Positions 1 to 12,665 of a stretch of 64,000 nucleotides of DNA are shown here, in pieces. The DNA lies in contig JADFUC010001272.1 of NCBI GenBank assembly GCA_019722365.1, positions 558,001 through 622,000 on the forward strand. The letters run 5' to 3'. How positions within the stretch are numbered: position 1 is the stretch's first letter; each line of letters begins with the position of its first letter. The notes beneath the pieces were generated by a model. The model was not told the DNA's origin. It was given only the letters and a program-made list of their open reading frames with translations, and did not search any database. This stretch comes from Lithospermum erythrorhizon (Eukaryota > Streptophyta > Magnoliopsida > Boraginales > Boraginaceae). The position numbers were made by a program, and so were the translations under genes.

Positions 1-379
1 TCTAGGTTTAGTTGACGAATATTTTTCAGTACCAATCATGATTTTCTGCTGTTTGTGGAGGTTGATTCGAAGAACTACCTAGTAGAATGGGTCCGTAATG
101 TGCTTCTCTTTCGCTTTGGGCGGCGATGGCTTGGATGACGGAGGCGGCCTTATCTAATGGACCTCCACACATGTCTGAGGGATCTAGTTGACTTCTCGAC
201 GAGTGTTTCCCAACTAGTTTTAGATGTGGGTGGGATGGTAATTTCAGTGATGTGAGGGCAGAGGTGTCGAGTGCTTGGGCGACTGTTGGTGTTTTTATTA
301 ACCTTAATCAAGTTCTAAACTAAATGGATCACAGTCTGAAATGGATTTCTTTATAAATTACAATAAACTTATATGGTGG

Positions 380-800
380 ATGCTGAGTGTGTGCCTTTTG
401 ATGCGATTCTGATGAGCAAATTAGATGCTCTGATACTCAGGTGAGTATGCACCAAGATAAATACAACCATTGCCGAAAACTTCATTACATTTCTCTTCAT
501 GGCTTAGGAACAAGGATGAGAGAATCAGTTCTTTCCAAGTGGAGGAGTGGAGAAAGGAATATTTTGATTTCTCCAAATAAAAATAACAGAGCATTAGCAT
601 TGAATTAATTTGTGTAGGTTTAAGCGACCCCAAAATAGACAACTGGAGAGATTTTGAGATAAAAACTCTCCAAATCACAATCCAACTCCGCCCCAAATCG
701 AGTCCCAGATTCGATTTTTCATTCGAATGTTTCCTTCGTGTGTTTCACTGAAGCTTCGAGAAGTTTATATTACATTTATTAATAGTTAGATTTCTTGTTT
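380..800. repeat. Left copy of a diverged direct repeat pair
   Basis: This stretch resembles 3670-4080 in the same orientation. Shared landmarks come in the same order: a 'gtgtgtgccttttg' start, 'agaatcagttctttc', 'ttttgatttctc', 'gaatgtttc', 'ttcactgaa' and 'gaagtttata'. The copies differ by many substitutions and small gaps. Two same-strand copies about 3.3 kb apart would fit the LTRs of an old non-autonomous retroelement, but neither TG...CA ends nor a primer-binding site could be fixed. A segmental duplication is the alternative. Confidence 0.5.
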
Positions 801-839
801 GTAACATGATAAGCGAGTCATCCAGTTTAATCGCTCGGT

Positions 840-1160
840 GGTCATCAACACCATCTCAACAATTTCTGACTACATTTGAGAAAAATGCCCGGTATAGCGA
901 TTAATAATAAACATCCCATTATCTTATCGAGGAAAATGAAGTATCTCAGCACCATCTGAATGTGCCTCTTAAAGAGCGAATGCAGCTGATCGATTAGATG
1001 CAGATCTTTTGGTGGAAAGTCACTGGTAACAAACACTTCCTGGAAGCAACACTCTAGGGGCTTCAATGCCCTTTTGCTGCTTGGTGGCCTCGGCGGGTGA
1101 GCACATGGCCTTGTAGTTGTCTTCTATGATTTTCTTGTAAATCAGGGATAAAGTGAAAAT
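840..1160 (-). pseudogene. Coding-like relic, unidentified
   Basis: Read on the minus strand, about 1145-1021 gives an open stretch with coding-like codon use (contains IIEDNYKAMCSPAEA and then KGIEAPRVLLPGS). It ends in a stop, and a neighbouring frame continues with FPPKDLHLIDQLHSLFK and HIQMVLRYF. The two frames together look like one protein segment split by a frameshift. I do not recognise the family. It could be a relic of a host exon or of a transposon gene, or chance. Confidence 0.3.
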
Positions 1161-1199
1161 TTAGGCTTTCCTTGGATGCAATGCGTGGAACCTGACTTT

Positions 1200-3660
1200 C
1201 CGAGGAGAGTCTCGGGACCACATAACCAGATAATATGGTTAGCCAATGTCACACGATATTGAAATCTTTTGAAATACGAATGCTTAGATCAATTCTCATA
1301 TCGACACTGTGGGAGTTCAATTATTGAAGTTGATGGACTATGAACATTTAGAAAAACACTGACTTTGAGTATCATGGTCGAACTTCAGCGATTCTCAATG
1401 CTATGAGTTCAGGAAAGCGCCATCCACTCTTGAAACTGCTCGTTCATGCTGCAAATTTGCACTAGACTTAGCTTCGCCAGCGTCGTCAGAAGTGCTAGTA
1501 TGCGTTTTAGGTGAACATGATCACGTCTCACAAAGAACCTCGGAGTTCCTCTTTCGATGCATATCCTTTATTATCGATTTCAAAGTGTGGTTTTAAATCG
1601 TCACGACCCTCAATGAAATTGGTGCAATCATAAATTATTATATATATGGCCGAGTAGTCATTACTTGAGGCAGGTAGGCATAATGACTGATGAAAATACC
1701 ACACTAAAACAACAATCTATGTAATGCTTGGGAATGTTTATGATCGAATGTGAATACTTATACTTGTATTTATAATCTCACTAAACACACAAGTATACCA
1801 GAACTTACAACATGGCTTGACGAGGCTTGCTGTGGAATTGGTTTTGATGCGTATGACTTGGTGCTGTCTGCTATTACCTGTGTCTTGGGACTACCAAAAG
1901 TTCAACTACTATGTAAACATCTTCTATGTCACTTGGGCTCCACGTTGTACATCGGAAATCACTAAGCAGACAAAGTACTTGATATGGAGATTCGGAATGA
2001 AAGTGTAAGCTGGGTTCTTGAACAGAAATAACAGACTGTTCATCGGCATGACATCAGATGTGACTGCGTGCGTACTAAGCGAGCCGGGCACAAGTGACCT
2101 ATTCGACTTTACATTTTGGTATAGACGTTATTCATATTTATTATTAGGTGAAATTTGTTTATGTTTCATAATTAACTCTTTACGACAATGTCAGTGTATC
2201 AATCAAATAGGCTGAAAGATAACGGGTCTTAAAAAATATACTTGTTTGTTGATCATGATATATTGTTGATGAAAATATTTTGAAGCACAATATAGTTTCT
2301 TAAATGAGATTGTCTTTGAAACAGTTCATCTGATAATTAACAGTATAACTAATTCAATTAATTGTCAAATTTTTATGCATTTCTTAAGTACAAAGACTAG
2401 AACACCTTAGGTAGAATAATACCCAGCAAAATAATATGAATTTAATGATAATGTCACGATGTCCATGAGCATCCGTCAAGTTATCATGATATGTTATGCA
2501 TGGTAAATAAATCAATATTATATCAGATGAGAAACAAAAAGAAATAACAAGCCCACCTACATTGCATGTCAAAGGAATGATCGTCAATCATGACTGATTT
2601 GTCTGGTGTAAAGTCATTTAATAAGGAAACATTAAATGTTCATTTAATATATAATTTTAAATGTAATTTAACGTTTTCTAAAATGCTCATTTTATGATGA
2701 TTAATTTAAAATAATTTGAGCTTTTGGTATCTAATAATCTTAGATCTTATTTTAATTAATCAGATTAAAATTTATGATTGAAAAACTAAATAAAATTCTG
2801 ATTAATTTGGCTTTAATTGATTTAAGAACCAACTAATATTTAATTTAATCTAATTGTATAAATGATTTTAAATATGATTAAATGTTTATAATCAATATAA
2901 GTCAATTAATTCAATTTAATTGAAGTCGATAAATCAATTTTGACAAAATAAATGAAGTGAGTTTGAATCGAAACAACTCAATTAGGTAGATAATAAATCG
3001 GAAATGGACCATCATGACCAAACCATACAGCCAATGGCCGTTAGAATCGATCTAACGTGTGAAAGCAACACGTTGGGCCATTTTAGACTTCGATCCCAAA
3101 CACGCGTCATTCTTGGCGTAACGCGCGTATCGTTCCATTGTAAGCTTTATTGGGCGGGCAGATGGGTTTGACAATCGGCAGGTGGTGGCGGATGACTCGT
3201 TTGAAGTCGCTTCGTTGACTTTACGATTCGACAACGTCATTGTTAGCGTCGACCAAAGCCCAATGTAATGTGACGGCTTTATTAACCTTATTTTTTATGT
3301 CAATGCGATTGAACATATTCATTAGTTTTCTTCGTTTGATTAATAAACTCACAAAATTAATTCAAAAATCCGACAAAATTCTCAAAACTTTAAATATTAT
3401 TTTAATTTTCATTGAATAATTTTGAAGAATAATTGTTTCTAAATTATTTTACTATTCTACATGTTATATTAGATTAAAACATATAAAACTTATGAATTAG
3501 CGTCCCAGGCAGTCATAGTTAACAAATACTGTTTTCCTCTTGTTGCATAATTGTAATCACATAACTGACTCTGAGACGTATTGAATTGTTCTTGAAAAGT
3601 ATGTCAGTTCTGACTTGTGGATACTGATCTGGAATCTTTCTGATTGTACAATTACAATAA
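1200..3660. other. Gene-free AT-rich DNA between the direct repeats
   Basis: No convincing coding region was seen on either strand. The stretch 2600-2990 is extremely AT-rich. The stretch 3000-3260 is more GC-rich, with several CpG-containing words, which suggests old transposon sequence. No reverse transcriptase, gag or integrase motif was found, so if the flanking repeats are LTRs the element carries no visible coding capacity. Confidence 0.4.
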
Positions 3661-3669
3661 GCATAATTT

Positions 3670-4080
3670 AGGCTACGGTGTGTACCTTTTGGTGGAATTA
3701 TATCGTTAAAACATGAGTGGTACTCGCAATCACTCAAGTGAAGGCCAACTCTAGATCGTCACTGCCAGATACCACAAATTAAACTAGGAATAAAGGATCC
3801 AAAGAAATCAATTCTTTCAAAGGGAGGGGTTCGACTTTTTGGTGGAGGTGGAGAAAGTATTTTGATTTCTCAAAACATTAAGTGGATTGAATTTGATGTG
3901 GGTTTAATAGGCAACACAAAGAAGTTTTTGGGAGATAAGAAACTTTCCCAAAAGTCTCATCGACTCCCGTTGCTGAGCACAGATGGGGTCACAGGAGTTA
4001 GATTTTCATCTGAATGTTTCTTAAGCCTTCACTGAACTCGGGAAGTTTATAATACGTCTTGATATATAGTTAAATTTGCC
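3670..4080. repeat. Right copy of a diverged direct repeat pair
   Basis: Partner of 380-800 in the same orientation, recognised by the ordered shared words 'gtgtgtaccttttgg', 'atcaattctttc', 'ttttgatttctc', 'gaatgtttc', 'ttcactgaa' and 'gaagtttata'. The boundaries are approximate. Confidence 0.5.
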
Positions 4081-5360
4081 TGGTTGTGTGTGACCTTTGG
4101 AGGCGAATTGACAAAGATGCTTATATTAAACAATGATAACCGACTATTGTATTAATATATAAGTTATGAGGCGGACCCGAGTAAACCACGTAACCCTTAA
4201 TGTGAATATGTTAAATCCTAAATACTAATTGTCTAACAATTAATATATATAATTTGAATAAAATAAATCGGTTGTACAATCTAAATTGTTCAACAGACTG
4301 GTTTATGATCGAATTTCTCGTTCAATAACCCTTGACCAAAGTCTGTCTGGCCGCTCGATCTAAAAAGTCGATAAATGACTTTACATAATAGATGTTATAG
4401 TTTGAAATGTGCATTCCTCTAGGAATGTGAATGGTATTTTTTATGAGTGAATCATAAATGTCTTGGAGTTTTCCAAATGATGACACGTGGCAGGGATGGA
4501 AACTTGAGGTATATTCTCCTTAAAAGGTAAGCTGACTCCTCGTTGGATTCAGATGCTCTTTTAGAAGAATCGTGAGGTTTGTGATTAACATAAGAGGATT
4601 TACTTACAATATTTACGGTTTATTGAGATTGATTAAAGTTTCTTCTGATACGACTTAACTCATATCTACTTGAAGATACTAGATTCTATACGGATCGATA
4701 ATTCACTAATCATACTCCAGTTCTGACAAGAAGCGAGAAAATTTGGAAAGAAAGCAGTCGAGCGTTACTTTGGTTACACCAGTAAAGTTAATCAAACCTA
4801 TTAGCCAGATCACTAATATTCTCATGAAGATTGGTTAGATGACTCAAGACCCTACTCTAAAACCTCTTAATTAGGTACTTTTTCTAAGCTTATGAAAACA
4901 CAAAGGCACGGAGTAATACCATGCTCATATATACTGCTCTCTTTATTTTATTGTTTTTCACCAAAAATTATATTACTAATTCTTGCAATAGTAAAATGAA
5001 CTTTCTTTATGTTCTATACTTTGTCTAGGCACCCATACAGACCGGTCAGAAGCGAAAACAACACTGTTAGATTGTAATCGACCCGGCTCAAAAGTTATTA
5101 TACATAGTATTCGTGATGAAATGAGAGGCAATCATGGTATTCAATTATATTGATGTGAAAATTCCCAACTGACAATATATACACAAAAGCAAAAGAACAA
5201 ATAATAAATTATAGAGCCTAAAATGCTGTTCTTAACACAGCTCTAATAACCACATAATTCACGCATTCTTAATTTTAAACCTAAAATCTCTTAAATCAGA
5301 GGGTAAAGTTTCCTTCTTGAAGACAAAGATGGTCTCTTGATTTATCAAAAAGGGCAAAAT
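4081..5360. other. Gene-free intergenic DNA
   Basis: AT-rich sequence with only short chance reading frames. The part 4300-4700 has mixed composition like old retroelement DNA, but no diagnostic motif was found. Confidence 0.4.
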
Positions 5361-5450
5361 TTTGACTGGGACATAACTCGGTGGTAAGAGCTTGAGTGTT
5401 AAGTATGACACTAGCCTATTTCATGCGGTGTGAGTTGAATCATAGAATCT
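5361..5450 (+). mobile_element. tRNA-derived SINE-like sequence
   Basis: The words 'ataactcggtggtaagag' (about 5373-5390) resemble a tRNA A box with the following D-stem. 'gagttgaatca' (about 5431-5441) resembles a B box. The spacing suits a polymerase III internal promoter of a tRNA-derived SINE or tRNA pseudogene. No cloverleaf closes cleanly, so it is not called a functional tRNA. Confidence 0.4.
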
Positions 5451-6760
5451 CATATTGACCAAGGCTTTCAGATGCAAATTGAAACACATCCAGCGTTTTC
5501 ATTGTGGGCTGTGGGTGGCGTGGTGCTTGGTTGAAGTTTCGACCTTTTTCAAAGACAAAATTTATACCTCAAAAACTCTTTTCCTCTCAATCTGTGATGC
5601 CGAGCTTCATTCTTCTTCTTGCCAAAAAATACATATTATTTTGAACCTTGCTTTGAGATCAAACTTGAAAAATATATTTTAAAGGCTTAGGCGCTTATGA
5701 TTGAATAAATGCTTTTCAACCAAGTAGAATAAGTAGAAATAAATCTTAATCAAATGTAATGACTCTCTGAGAACATTCAGTGAAGACAAAATATTAGATT
5801 TTTTTTTGAGCAGTGGGTGAGTTTCATATCTAATTTTATTTTATTTTTATCGAGTAGATTTGAATATTATTTCGAGTTAGGCTTTGATCGAGATAAACCA
5901 TTACCCAGTAAATTAGAATTGAAGTACATCTGAAGTTGTGCATGAGGCAGCTAGACAGTGACTCTTAACAGCAGAACTTGACTGTGGCTGACTTAAGCTC
6001 GTGCTTCGGCGAGTTGGCTTCTAGGTTTGTTAGCCTTGGTGATTGACTCATTGGCGGCTGGGATTCGTTCACGAATTTTTAAACTTGTTAAATGTCGAAT
6101 GTGGACCATTTGAAATGTGAGTGATCGAACTAACTTTTTAACATGATGATCTTTATTTTAACTTGTATACAAATTGACATAACAACAAACAACCATGATG
6201 ATTGGGGATACACAATATAATCTGTTCAAATATCTGTCAATGGAAATTTGTGCTGACAAGCTGGGTTTGAGCTCATTATAGATTAGTTAATAAAATATCA
6301 ACTGTTGATTCTTTCTCCCCTCTTCCCCACCTGTTCTCTCAAACTTTTCATGTTGAATCCGAATTGCGAGCTTAATAAAAATCTTTAATGTAGGATTGTG
6401 AGAATGGAGTAAGTTGTTTCAAATAATAGTAACTAATTTTCTCTAATAGTTATTTTTTAAATCGGTCGCTGTAATAGTTAAATGTAACTAATATACAATA
6501 GTTATTTTTTAAAATCAACCATATAATTTTGAGAATTACGTCTTCGAGGAAATTTCTGAAATAAATTATAATAACTTTAATCCTTATTTCAAATAATATT
6601 AACTGATTTTCTTTAAACCCCTGACGATCACTGAAGATGTTTGGAGATATTTATTTTTGTCATACCTGCTTTAAAGTCAAATGGTACAAAGAAATTATCT
6701 TCCGGAGTAAAATAGTCGCAGGCCCTAAATCAATATACTATTATTCATTAGTGTGGGCAA
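5451..6760. other. Intergenic DNA upstream of the WEB-family pseudogene
   Basis: No gene was recognised. It is AT-rich with short unrelated reading frames. Confidence 0.4.
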
Positions 6761-6764
6761 TTTG

Positions 6765-8234
6765 GTCTGTTTTTCAAACTCTCTCTTTCTCTTTCTCCAT
6801 CACTCTTCTACTGTTCATGTAAAAGAAACTCATCATTTCTTGATTTTTTTTCTATTGAATTTTCATAAAATTCATTTTTTGTAGTACATTTTTTCTGTTA
6901 ACGTAAAATCATTTCTTGTTTTCTAGTTTTATTAACTTAACCATTGTTGATTTTCATAACTTTCAATGGAATTACTTTTTGTCTTTTTATGTCCTCTGAC
7001 AGAGTGTTTTGGAAATCTTGGCATTTTCTTGATGTTGGTTTGTGTTCTTTTTGGTAGCCAATATTCACAAAGTTTTTAACTTCGAATGTTTGGAGTTTTA
7101 ACATTGATAGAGATTGATAAGCAATTATTGAGATTCTTAAACATTACTGCTGTGAGAGTAACCTTTTTTGGGGTTTTTAGTATTTGAATGCGTTTCCAGG
7201 TTTATATTTTACCTTTTGCTTTCATTATCAAAAGGTGAGTCTTCTTTATTGATGTATCTTATTTTTCTTGATATTTAAAGCTCATTTTTTTATTTTATTT
7301 TTTTCATATTTGTACTGTTTTTTAGGAACTAGAAGATTCTGAGGCCTTGAACTCTGTCTTTGAGGAAGTCTTGATTTCTAGTTGACTGAATTTGTTCAAG
7401 TTTCTGATACTTTAAGTGAATTATTTTTCATATGTGTGTTTGAAATTGTTTTAGCATTGCTGATGTGTATGAAGAAGGCTCAACCCTAAGCGGGTAAGGG
7501 GAATCAGGATAATAGGCGAGTATTATCGGAGGTGATCAGAGTGAAGTCTGGAATGCGTATGTTTATGTTTATAGCTTGTTAAGTAACATACACGGTCTAT
7601 TTTTGAATTTATTTACGTTTCTGAACTTGTTTTAAGATTGTGAAGTTGATAGGCAATGTGATTCGAGAGCTAGAGGATTTTTCAATTTATTCTTGATTTA
7701 TTGCACATTTGGTGGCAAGTTTATTTTAAACTTCTTATGAACATATATCTTGTTTTTAAGAAATAAATATTTAGGATGCTTTCTTAGTAATGCCCTTAGA
7801 GTTCCCTGATGGAAACAAATCTTGGAAATTAAATGTAGCTAGTAGGACTGAATAATAATTCTTGTGAATGATTTGTGTGATCAATTTGGTGCTGGGAACA
7901 TGTCAGTCGACGTTTGATTATAATGTGTGTTTGTTACCTACTGGAGCTAACCAACCTGCGGTCAATTCATCTTTGGGCCACTTACGCTTACTCCACCATT
8001 AATAAAGGATATATAGGGTTTGAAGGTTGTGTAAAAATGCAGATGTCTGGCATTTCTCAGCAAAAGGAGATCCTTGTTTTCTTGTATTTTTTATATGTGT
8101 ATCTTAATTTTCTGAATTTTTGTGACCTTAGCATTGTGGTAACACTTAGGAGTCGTCATGCTTATTTCATTTTATGCAATTTGTATATGACTATCGTTGC
8201 AGGTGGTCTTGGAAAAAGGATTTCATAGAATAAA
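6765..8234 (+). promoter_or_regulatory. Probable former 5' UTR and leader intron of the WEB-family pseudogene
   Basis: A pyrimidine-rich CT-repeat stretch at about 6775-6815 looks like a plant 5' UTR. 'aaaaggtgagtc' near 7232 could be a leader-intron donor. 'tcgttgcag' ending at 8202 is a good acceptor, placed 32 bases before the ATG at 8235. No coding sequence was seen in between. This is inference from splice-like words and from the position before the recognisable coding start. Confidence 0.3.
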
Positions 8235-10344
8235 ATGGTTGCGATTGACCAGCTGAAAAACACAGGATCTCCAAAAGTGGATGTTGGAGAGATTGACACA
8301 GTGCCCCTTCAAGCTTTATTTGGGAAGGTGCCTATTTCGGTGGCATTCCGTGAAACATCTATTCTGCTGAAGACAACGGAAGCTTGAGGAGACATATGGG
8401 TTGCCTATGGTGGTTCTTATGTTGAGGAATGAAAGTAAGTTGAGAAACAAAACTAGATATTTCAAATGAATGCTGAGTTTCACAGACATAACACAATAAT
8501 CATTAAACTTTATTTCCATCTTATTTTGGTTTTCTTGCTAATGCTGGTCTGTGGAACTTTCATATGATTCAGTAATGCTTAACATGATGGATTTAATTGC
8601 AGTGTTAAAGTCTGTTTGATGTTACTCCGTATATTAATCGACTAGTTTTTTTTTAACAACAGAGGGTATTAGCAAAGGAGACGAAGCTTCATCTGGCCCA
8701 GAAAGAACTGAATAAGTTGAAAGAACGACTGAAGAATGCTGAAACTCTGAAAGTGCAGGCACTTACGGAGCTTGATGTAGCTCAGCCGGAGCTGAACTGG
8801 CCACTAGGTTGTTCACTGAATGCGGAAAGGATTTGGCAGATGAAAAAAAGACAAGGCAAGATTCAGGTTGAAGTAGCCAGCGATGACGTCTCAAAAGCAA
8901 ATGATGGTTCGTTGAAACTAGACTTAGAAACTGAAAGAGAGAAGTACTCCGTTGCAATTACAGAACTTGATGCAGCAAAACAGATGCTGAGGAACATGCA
9001 ACAGATTATGACATGCTCAGGGCTGTCAGTCAGGCTGGCAGGCTGGGCATTAGCAACAGCTTTATAAAAATAGAGTTGATGACCTTTCCAAAGAGATTAC
9101 AACAGTACAAGAGTCAATAAATCATGTTAAGCTTGCAACCAGTCAAACTCAGGAAGGAGGAAGGAAAATAATTGTGATGAAGAATGCTTGAAACAATTAC
9201 ATAAAGCTAGCTTGGAAGATTCAGCCATGAAATTGGTTTGTTTGAAACTGATCCTGGACACAGCTACTGGAATCTAGAGCTCGGTTGGCAACAACTATGT
9301 CGGACATTGAAGCTGTGCAAAAGCAGATAGATTTGCGAGGAGCTTCTCATTTGGTTCGGTGAGACTGATCATACTGAACGATGGTTACCGAGGATCCTTA
9401 CATAAGGTTGCTTTGAAGAGAAGAAAACTCCACTCCTGAGCAGTTGAGTCATTTAAAGTGGATCTGGACAATACGAAGAAAGAACATTCTGAGCTGAAGG
9501 AGAATGAAGCTAAGGCTGAATCAATTGGCAGAGATTGCTGCGTGTCAACTAAAAATGAGTTGAGCAAGTTAGCCCTTGCCAGGAAGAGACAAAAGTGAGA
9601 GGTACCTCTACGGAAATGATTTCTACCCTTCTTGGCTGATTTGAGGTGAAGCCAAAACATGGAGCAGAGGAGATGAAAAGCAAACAGAAAAAGGAGATCT
9701 TGGATCTTACAAGAGTAGTCTTCAGAGGCAGAAAGAGCTGAGATGCTGTCGGAAAGAAGCTGAAGATGCTGAAATCGGCTGAACAGGCTTTCTTGAACAG
9801 ATTAGATATTTGTCTGAGTTGACAAGTATTTACGCAGAACTGCTGCTTACAGATCTGGAGCTAACATACGGTTTCGAGAGAGAGGTTGGGAGTCATTGAA
9901 ACAAAAGGTTGAAAGCTGCAAGAATTGGCAAAATTAAGTGGCTGCAGTGGCTCAGGTTGAAGCTGTGAAGGCTAGTGAAAAGGAAACCATGAAAAGGCTG
10001 GAGGCATTGCAGAAGGAGATAGTTGAGATGAGAACTGCTACACAGGAGGCACTGAAGAAGGCTGATACGGCTGAGGCTGCCAAGAGGGCGGTGGAGGGTG
10101 AACTCAAAAGGTGGCGTGAGCAGAGGAGCAAGAGGCGGCAGAGCGGCATCTCAGAATTTTGGCGGATACTGGGGTTTTCTTTGGTTCTCCTACAAAGTTA
10201 CCACTGAAGAACCAACGTGGAAGAAGGCAGAGTCGCCCTGAGACAAATGCTCATGGCGATGAAGAATCGGCAGGCCTGGAACCTGGGTGTCAAAGAAATG
10301 CTCGCTTGGATCTCGGTGGCATGTTTCTTAAGAAAGCCAAGTAG
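8235..10344 (+). pseudogene. WEB-family (chloroplast movement, coiled-coil) pseudogene
   Basis: WEB-family proteins (DUF827, typified by Arabidopsis WEB1 and At5g55860) are cytosolic coiled-coil proteins involved in blue-light chloroplast photorelocation. The ATG at 8235 opens a segment with the family N-terminal signature SPKVDVGEIDT, followed by a shortened LFGKV region and an in-frame TGA at 8385. After an intron (acceptor before 8663) the hallmark LAKETKLHLAQKELNKLK is clear. Later pieces return in shifting frames: LETEREKYSVAITELDAAKQ (about 8926-8985), LSKEITTVQES near 9080, a long heptad coil KRLEALQKEIVEMRTATQEA (about 9990-10060), an ILADTGVFFGSP piece, and the C-terminal GGMFLKKAK before a TAG at 10342. 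At least five frame breaks or stops separate recognisable blocks, so a full protein cannot be made. Family recognition is from memory. Confidence 0.8.
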
Positions 10345-11940
10345 AGAAGGGGTTCGCTATTCACTGCTGGTGAAAGGTCATATTACCTGGTTCAAATCAT
10401 TGCTTTTATTTGAATAACTCATTGCTTTAATGGTTGCTGTTGGTCATGATTAGTTTGTTCGAATCATTACCGGGTAATAGAACTTATTCGTGACGTTTTC
10501 ATGTCTGTAAGATTTCTTTATGTCTTGATATTTCTGTACCATCAACATTTGACAATAATGAATGTTTGTATAGCTTGAAAGTTTCCTTAGAATTGGATGT
10601 GCTAGAAATGTGTTGTGTTATAGTCAGAATCCATTACATGCATCCCAGGTCTACACATTTCTAATTAAATATCCAAATACAATGGCCTTTCTTTTTTATG
10701 ATGAAATGAATGGCAACTTCTAGAATTTCTAAATTAATTGCATCTTTTTATCTTAACTTTATTGGTGTACACCTTTGTCATACCTATAGATGTTAAATGG
10801 TAATCATTGAGTGTTGGAAGGGACCAGGTTGACTTTTTGTGTGATTGCTTCAAATCCTTAGTTATATGGATATTCCATATTTTGTTAACTATATTTCAAT
10901 TTTTAAATTCTTTAGTCGTTCTGACATTGTCATGATTGCAAGATTTTTTTGGAAGAGTGTCGCTTTTAAATTGAGTGATATATCAGGTTTTTAGTTTTTC
11001 AATTCAAATTTTAAAATAAGTTCTCTGTTTGTCAGTATGATTTCTTTATGATTATGTAAAGTGGTGACTAGCGGATAGTAATCATTCAGTTGATGTTTGA
11101 CAATATATTGAAAATTTATGTTCCTCCCAAAAAGGTGGAGTGTCTGCTGAGGTTTTCAAAGTAAAAAAAATGGAATTCAACTAGGCAAATCATATGGAAA
11201 ATGTCTACTTTTTGACTTTTGTCACATTCATGATGATGGCATGATCATCATCAAAAATGGCAGGCCCTTACATCCCATAGAAACAGTATGTGAATTCTTG
11301 TTACAGTCGATTTGAGCAAAGATTGTTGATTATGAGTATGACATGTTGAAGCGGACCAGGTAAAGTTGAGACATCCCCAACCAATAAATGATCTCTTGGC
11401 TCTTGAATTTGGCTTTTTTGAGTAATCGTTTTGCCATAAAAGTCGACATGCAGTCTTTAGTGTTGAAATTGACAGTGATGGTAAAGAGATAGTAACTGCA
11501 CGTATATGAGGTTGTGGGATGTTGCACCAAATAATGGTATTCAGAGAACATCAGGGGTGAACATAGTTTGAATTAAGATCTGTTTATGAGGATGAAATTC
11601 AAAAAATGTTGATAGTATAGTGAATGATAGCAAGTGCTTTTTGTGTTGCTGACAATAATGATGATATAAAATGAAATGAGGTGACAAGAAAATCTGAACA
11701 TTTAACTATTAGATATAAATATAGCCAGCTAATTTAATATAATATAAGTTAATTGAAGCAAAAATTGGAAACTAATGACTTGGAATTAAATTGAATTATG
11801 TGTTAATAAGGTGGTATGAGTATGAGAGATTAAAAAGTAAGGTTAAAATTAAAAATATCATTATATAACTAAAATATATTCAATAAGGTATGATTACGAA
11901 TCAAATATAATATTGTATTATAAATAAAAAAAGGTGTATA
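10345..11940. other. Gene-free DNA downstream of the WEB-family pseudogene
   Basis: Probable former 3' UTR, then AT-rich intergenic DNA. No coding region or structured repeat was recognised. Confidence 0.4.
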
Positions 11941-11944
11941 AATT

Positions 11945-12245
11945 CAGGTAATAATGGCAGCAGCCAATAACCAGCAATGCCTGTATGGCTGGCCGCCGCC
12001 CATATATATATGTATATGGTAATAATATATGTATATGTGTATGTAGCAACATAATATGTAACAGGCAATATATATGTAATAGCCAGCCTTAACAGCAATG
12101 GCAACCTGTAATATATGGCAACAGCTGCGCCATATATGCCGCCAGCCAGCAACATGCTGCTCTGCTGCTGCTATATATATATATATATATACTCTTATGT
12201 GGCAGCCAGCAACAAGCAGCAACAGCAGCAACATAGCAATAACTC
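11945..12245. repeat. Compound simple-sequence patch (TATA / CAGC / CAACA words)
   Basis: About 300 bp are composed almost entirely of interleaved TATA/TGTATA runs and CAGCA, CAGCC and GCCGCC words. They include GCTGCTCTGCTGCTGC followed by a run of TA dinucleotides (about 12170-12191), then repeated AGCAACA/CAGCAA units up to about 12235. The low-complexity Tyr/Ile-rich reading frames over it are artefacts of the repeats. It is best read as a scrambled compound microsatellite. Confidence 0.6.
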
Positions 12246-12480
12246 ACGCCAATTTATGTCAATCAACATGAAATTATAAATGGTAAAGGCGCATGTTTAA
12301 TAAAATCGATGAATAGTAAATAAATTTGTAATCTCGTTAACCATAAAATTGACAGCCTTTGAACGATCAATTGGAAGCATTATTGAAGTAAATCATCAGT
12401 ACAAAAATATTGATTAGTAGATAATTATACTTCTTCTATTTTTTTTTAATCTTTTTCTTCTTCTTAATCTTAATATATTT

Positions 12481-12665
12481 GCGATCGCAACACTTGAACC
12501 GCCCAGAAAAATCGTTTAAAGAAACGTGGCGGCGCCATGGGGAGCTGACCGGCGCCCGTGGCGACGCCCGCTGATTCTAAATATGCCGTACTGACGCGTT
12601 TCGCCAGCGTCGCGATAAGCGCTTTTCAAGGTCAATTTCGTGAGAAATAGCGAGGTTGCGATCGC
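12481..12665. repeat. GC-rich block bounded by GCGATCGC palindromes
   Basis: An island much richer in G+C and CpG than its surroundings. It starts with GCGATCGCAAC (12481-12491) and ends with GTTGCGATCGC (12655-12665), so the ends form perfect 11-bp inverted repeats. Because the core is itself palindromic, TTGCGATCGC also occurs as a 10-bp direct repeat at both ends. It may be a small non-autonomous DNA element, or an insert flanked by a Mutator-length target duplication. No coding potential is seen. Confidence 0.45.

Noticed and set aside
380..4080. Autonomous LTR retrotransposon
   Set aside because: No gag, protease, integrase or reverse transcriptase motifs were found between the repeats.
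5361..5450. Functional tRNA gene
   Set aside because: A- and B-box words are present but no seven-base acceptor stem or anticodon arm closes.
11901..12234. Tyr/Ile/Ala/His-rich open frames on the minus strand
   Set aside because: They are translations of TATA and CAGC simple sequence; overlapping frames are equally open and no protein-like pattern exists.
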